Shown here: piece by piece, positions 61,708-64,000 of the stretch
Position numbering within the stretch: the stretch's first letter is position 1
Layout of the letters: every line of letters begins with the position of its first letter
Source of the DNA: Cytophagales bacterium Alg240-R148
GTDB lineage: Bacteria > Bacteroidota > Bacteroidia > Cytophagales > Cyclobacteriaceae
Direction of reading: 5' to 3'
DNA: 64,000 nucleotides
Assembly (NCBI GenBank): GCA_900537185.1
Contig: LS999828.1
Coordinates: forward strand, 374,706 to 438,705
The notes under the pieces: generated by a model
Databases searched by the model: none
What the model saw: only the letters and a program-made list of their open reading frames with translations
What the model was told of the DNA's origin: nothing
Made by a program: the position numbers and the translations under genes

Positions 61708-62583
61708 TTGGAAAAAAAGAAATTCAACAAAAAGAAATTAGGGAGTTATCCTTTTTTTAACGTGCTCCTAAGCATAACGGTAGCTCTTTTTGTTCTGGGT
61801 ATGTTGGGTGCCATCCTATTGCACATATCCAAACTTAAAACAAATATTCAGAAGAATATTGAGGTTCAAGTTTTATTGAATAACGCCCTATCCGAAGGAC
61901 AAATTAATAAAATTGAAAAAACACTCATCAACAAACCTTTTACTGCATTTGAAAACGGTAGCCCTTTGGTTGCTTTTGTTTCCAAAACAACCGCTGCAAA
62001 GTCTTTTCAAAGCGATATTGAGTTCCTTGGCTACAACCCGCTTCCTGATATTTTTCTTGTGAATATAAACGCAGCATACCAACAAAAGGACAGTTTAGAA
62101 GTCATAAAGTCTGAGCTCGAATCAGTAAACGGGGTAACGGAGGTATACTACGAACCAGATTTTATACAATCGATTAATAAAAACCTTACCAATATTACCT
62201 TAGCACTATCTGGATTGGGACTGTTCTTAATCCTTGCGGTAATTATTCTAATAAACAACACTATTAAACTAGCCTTGTTTTCCCAGCGCTTTCTAATAAG
62301 AAGCATGCAATTGGTTGGTGCCAAAGCTTGGTTTATCAAAAAACCCTTTGTTCTAAGAGCAGCCATGCACGGGGTAATCGCAGGAATAGTTGCCAGCTGT
62401 GCAATTTTATTAATACAATTTTATACTTATACCCAAATAGAAGGGTTGGAATCTTTACACGCCCCCTATTTCACTTGGATTCTATTAGGTTCTACCATTA
62501 TAATCGGCGGAATTATTGGTTTTTTTGCTACCTTGCGTGCCATCAATAAGTACTTGAAATTATCATTAGACGAACTATATTAA
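61708..62583 (+). CDS. ftsX: Cell-division protein FtsX-like permease
   Basis: The gene uses a TTG start at 61708; no in-frame ATG precedes the conserved EKKKFNKKKLGSYPFFNVLL. The 291-residue protein has four membrane segments (about 20–43, 165–190, 210–235 and 250–275) with an extracytoplasmic domain in between, as in FtsX. With FtsE it controls peptidoglycan hydrolases at division. ftsE is not adjacent. It heads the ftsX–DUF3098–uppP–truB cluster; gaps are 1 base or less. Confidence 0.87.
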   Translation: MEKKKFNKKKLGSYPFFNVLLSITVALFVLGMLGAILLHISKLKTNIQKNIEVQVLLNNALSEGQINKIEKTLINKPFTAFENGSPLVAFVSKTTAAKSFQSDIEFLGYNPLPDIFLVNINAAYQQKDSLEVIKSELESVNGVTEVYYEPDFIQSINKNLTNITLALSGLGLFLILAVIILINNTIKLALFSQRFLIRSMQLVGAKAWFIKKPFVLRAAMHGVIAGIVASCAILLIQFYTYTQIEGLESLHAPYFTWILLGSTIIIGGIIGFFATLRAINKYLKLSLDELY

Positions 62584-62584
62584 A

Positions 62585-62788
62585 ATGAGCGATAAAGAAA
62601 AGCTGGCATTTGGCAAAAATAATTACAAACTGATGATCCTCGGAATAGCTGTCCTCATCACTGGGTTTATTATTATGACTTTGGATACAGAGCCACATGG
62701 CTTTGGTTTTTTAGGACTGACCCTAGGGCCAATTGTAGTAGTTTGTGGTTTTGTCATTCAATTTTTTGCTATTCTTAAGAAAAAGTAA
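62585..62788 (+). CDS. DUF3098-family small membrane protein
   Basis: The 67-residue protein fits DUF3098: FGKNNYKLMILGIAVLITGF, a short loop with DTEPHGFG and a second membrane helix ending in IQFFAILKKK. Two transmembrane helices, inner membrane, function unknown. It is one base after ftsX, and its stop overlaps the uppP start (TAATG). Confidence 0.88.
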   Translation: MSDKEKLAFGKNNYKLMILGIAVLITGFIIMTLDTEPHGFGFLGLTLGPIVVVCGFVIQFFAILKKK

Positions 62789-63582
62789 TGGGCATAGTGG
62801 AAGCGTTGGTTCTTGGAATTATCCAGGGGCTAACAGAATTTTTACCTGTAAGCAGCAGTGGCCATATTGAAATTGGCACCTTTCTACTTGGAGTAAAAAG
62901 CAAAGACAATTTATTATTTTCTATTGTGGTGCATGGAGCAACCGCCTTAAGTACCATAGTCGTGTTTCGAAAAGACATTCTTGAACTGCTTCAAGGATTA
63001 TTAAAGTTTCAGAACAACAGTGCAACGCAATTTGTATTAAACATTGTTATTAGCATAGTTCCAGTGGGCATTGTTGGGGTGTTTTTTGAAGAAGAAATAG
63101 AAGCTTTTTTTGGCGGAAAAATCGTTTTTGTAGCCTTTATGCTTCTAATTACTTCCATCCTCCTCGCATTCACCTATTACAAAAAAAACAATACAGGACA
63201 GATAACTCCTGTTAAAGCCCTACTTATAGGCTTGGCGCAAGCGGTAGCCATTTTACCAGGGATATCAAGATCTGGAGCTACCATATCCACAGCCTTATTA
63301 CTGGGAGTAGAAAAAGAAAAAGCAACAAGATTTTCCTTTTTAATGGTATTGGTACCTATAATAGGCGCTTTGGTCTTAAAAGTAAAAGACTTCATAGAAA
63401 ATCCATCCATTGGTGATAACATTTCCGGTAGCGCATTGACTACTGGTTTTATTGCAGCATTTGTTGCCGGTATTATAGCATGTCATTGGATGATTGCTAT
63501 TGTAAAAAAAGGCAAACTTATTTATTTTGCATTGTATTGTTTCGTAGTAGGAAGCATCGTATTGATTACCTATTTGATCTAA
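62788..63582 (+). CDS. uppP: Undecaprenyl-diphosphate phosphatase
   Basis: The 264-residue membrane protein shows the UppP/BacA motifs: LGIIQGLTEFLPVSSSGHIE, IVVHGATALSTIVVFRKDI and LPGISRSGATISTALLLG. It recycles the undecaprenyl lipid carrier for peptidoglycan synthesis and affects bacitracin tolerance. Eight membrane segments. It overlaps the DUF3098 stop by one base and precedes truB by one base. Confidence 0.93.
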   Translation: MGIVEALVLGIIQGLTEFLPVSSSGHIEIGTFLLGVKSKDNLLFSIVVHGATALSTIVVFRKDILELLQGLLKFQNNSATQFVLNIVISIVPVGIVGVFFEEEIEAFFGGKIVFVAFMLLITSILLAFTYYKKNNTGQITPVKALLIGLAQAVAILPGISRSGATISTALLLGVEKEKATRFSFLMVLVPIIGALVLKVKDFIENPSIGDNISGSALTTGFIAAFVAGIIACHWMIAIVKKGKLIYFALYCFVVGSIVLITYLI

Positions 63583-63583
63583 A

Positions 63584-64000
63584 ATGTCCCAACCAAGTCA
63601 AAAGCCACCAGCGCCAGAATTGGTCTTGTTAATCGACAAACCTCTAGAATGGACTTCATTTGACGTTGTGAAAAAAATACGCAACGCTATGAAAATAAAG
63701 AAGATAGGACATGCAGGTACTTTAGACCCACTGGCAACTGGCTTGCTGATTTTGTGCACCGGTAAAAAGACAAAATCTATAGAAGGGTACCAAGCACAGG
63801 TAAAAGAATATACTGGAAGCATTACTATAGGTGCTACAACACCCTCCTTTGATTTAGAAACAGAGGTTACGCCTTCCGGATCAATTGACAACATCGATAG
63901 GAACGACCTAGAAAATACTGCAACCACGTTTCTGGGAACACAAGAGCAAATTCCACCCATGTATTCCGCTGTTAAGGTGAACGGTGTTAGAGCATACAAA
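63584..64000 (+). CDS. truB: tRNA pseudouridine-55 synthase TruB (3' end outside window)
   Basis: An ATG at 63584 opens a frame that continues past the right edge; 139 codons are visible. The motif KKIGHAGTLDPLATGLLILC carries the catalytic Asp48, and TSFDVVKKIRNAMK, VKEYTGSITIGATTPSFDLE, QIPPMYSAVKVNGVRAYK follow as in TruB. It converts U55 of tRNAs to pseudouridine. It is one base after uppP and closes the visible cluster. Confidence 0.93.
   Translation, partial: MSQPSQKPPAPELVLLIDKPLEWTSFDVVKKIRNAMKIKKIGHAGTLDPLATGLLILCTGKKTKSIEGYQAQVKEYTGSITIGATTPSFDLETEVTPSGSIDNIDRNDLENTATTFLGTQEQIPPMYSAVKVNGVRAYK

Noticed and set aside
63598-63999. Minus-strand frame at the right edge
   Set aside because: It is the antisense of truB, whose catalytic motif is clear on the plus strand.

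Overview
The window looks like chromosome of a Bacteroidota bacterium, most likely a marine or environmental member of the Cytophagales. The evidence is a SusC/SusD pair, tandem VCBS/ASPIC-UnbV lipoproteins, the bacillithiol glycosyltransferase BshA, a NagZ–beta-lactamase fusion, a ftsX–DUF3098–uppP–truB cluster, TAnnTTTG-type -7 promoter boxes and the near absence of strong Shine-Dalgarno sites. The genus cannot be named from the sequence alone.

Layout. 1–8.3 kb: two tandem VCBS/ASPIC-UnbV proteins (the first cut by the window edge), a secreted M28 peptidase and a YfcC-type carrier. 8.3–16.3 kb: a small possible ribbon-helix-helix protein, an orphan PhnD-like lipoprotein, a phosphohexomutase, a DinB-like protein, MtaB, a LolD-like ATPase, SucC and tRNA-Arg(UCG). 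16.3–27.5 kb: two outer-membrane barrels, an operon of a small membrane protein, MutL and two rhomboids, then divergently the NagZ–beta-lactamase fusion, BshA and a fatty-acid hydroxylase. 27.9–33.6 kb: a SusC–SusD–lipoprotein operon.

33.6–42.4 kb is the accessory region and the most unusual part. It holds a secreted protein with a phage tail-collar-like end, then three unrelated modules, all on the minus strand: (A) a putative deaminase toxin whose N-terminus resembles eCIS-cargo proteins; (B) a two-gene operon of a DUF6932-like nucleotidyltransferase and a coiled-coil protein, enclosed by a perfect 14-bp inverted repeat; (C) a type I asparaginase, enclosed by an imperfect inverted repeat. 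To the right of each module lies a copy of the same divergent intergenic segment. Reading rightward, that segment runs into remnants of phage genes: a probable small-terminase gene, a collapsed large-terminase gene, and a second gene called X here. The last copy leads to an integrase stump beside tRNA-Cys(GCA). I read this as tandem scars of related prophages or phage satellites at tRNA-Cys that kept only their accessory genes.

42.4–64 kb returns to housekeeping genes: ribosomal protein S1 with a long Ala/Glu/Pro/Lys tail, RlmD, an orphan Reg_prop sensor kinase, ThiL, methylmalonyl-CoA epimerase, iron–sulfur proteins, a DUF819 carrier, a Nudix hydrolase, a TPR lipoprotein, Pcm, a thioesterase, a membrane pyrophosphatase, DUF2147, an ECF sigma factor with its probable anti-sigma partner, and the ftsX–DUF3098–uppP–truB cluster, with truB cut by the right edge.
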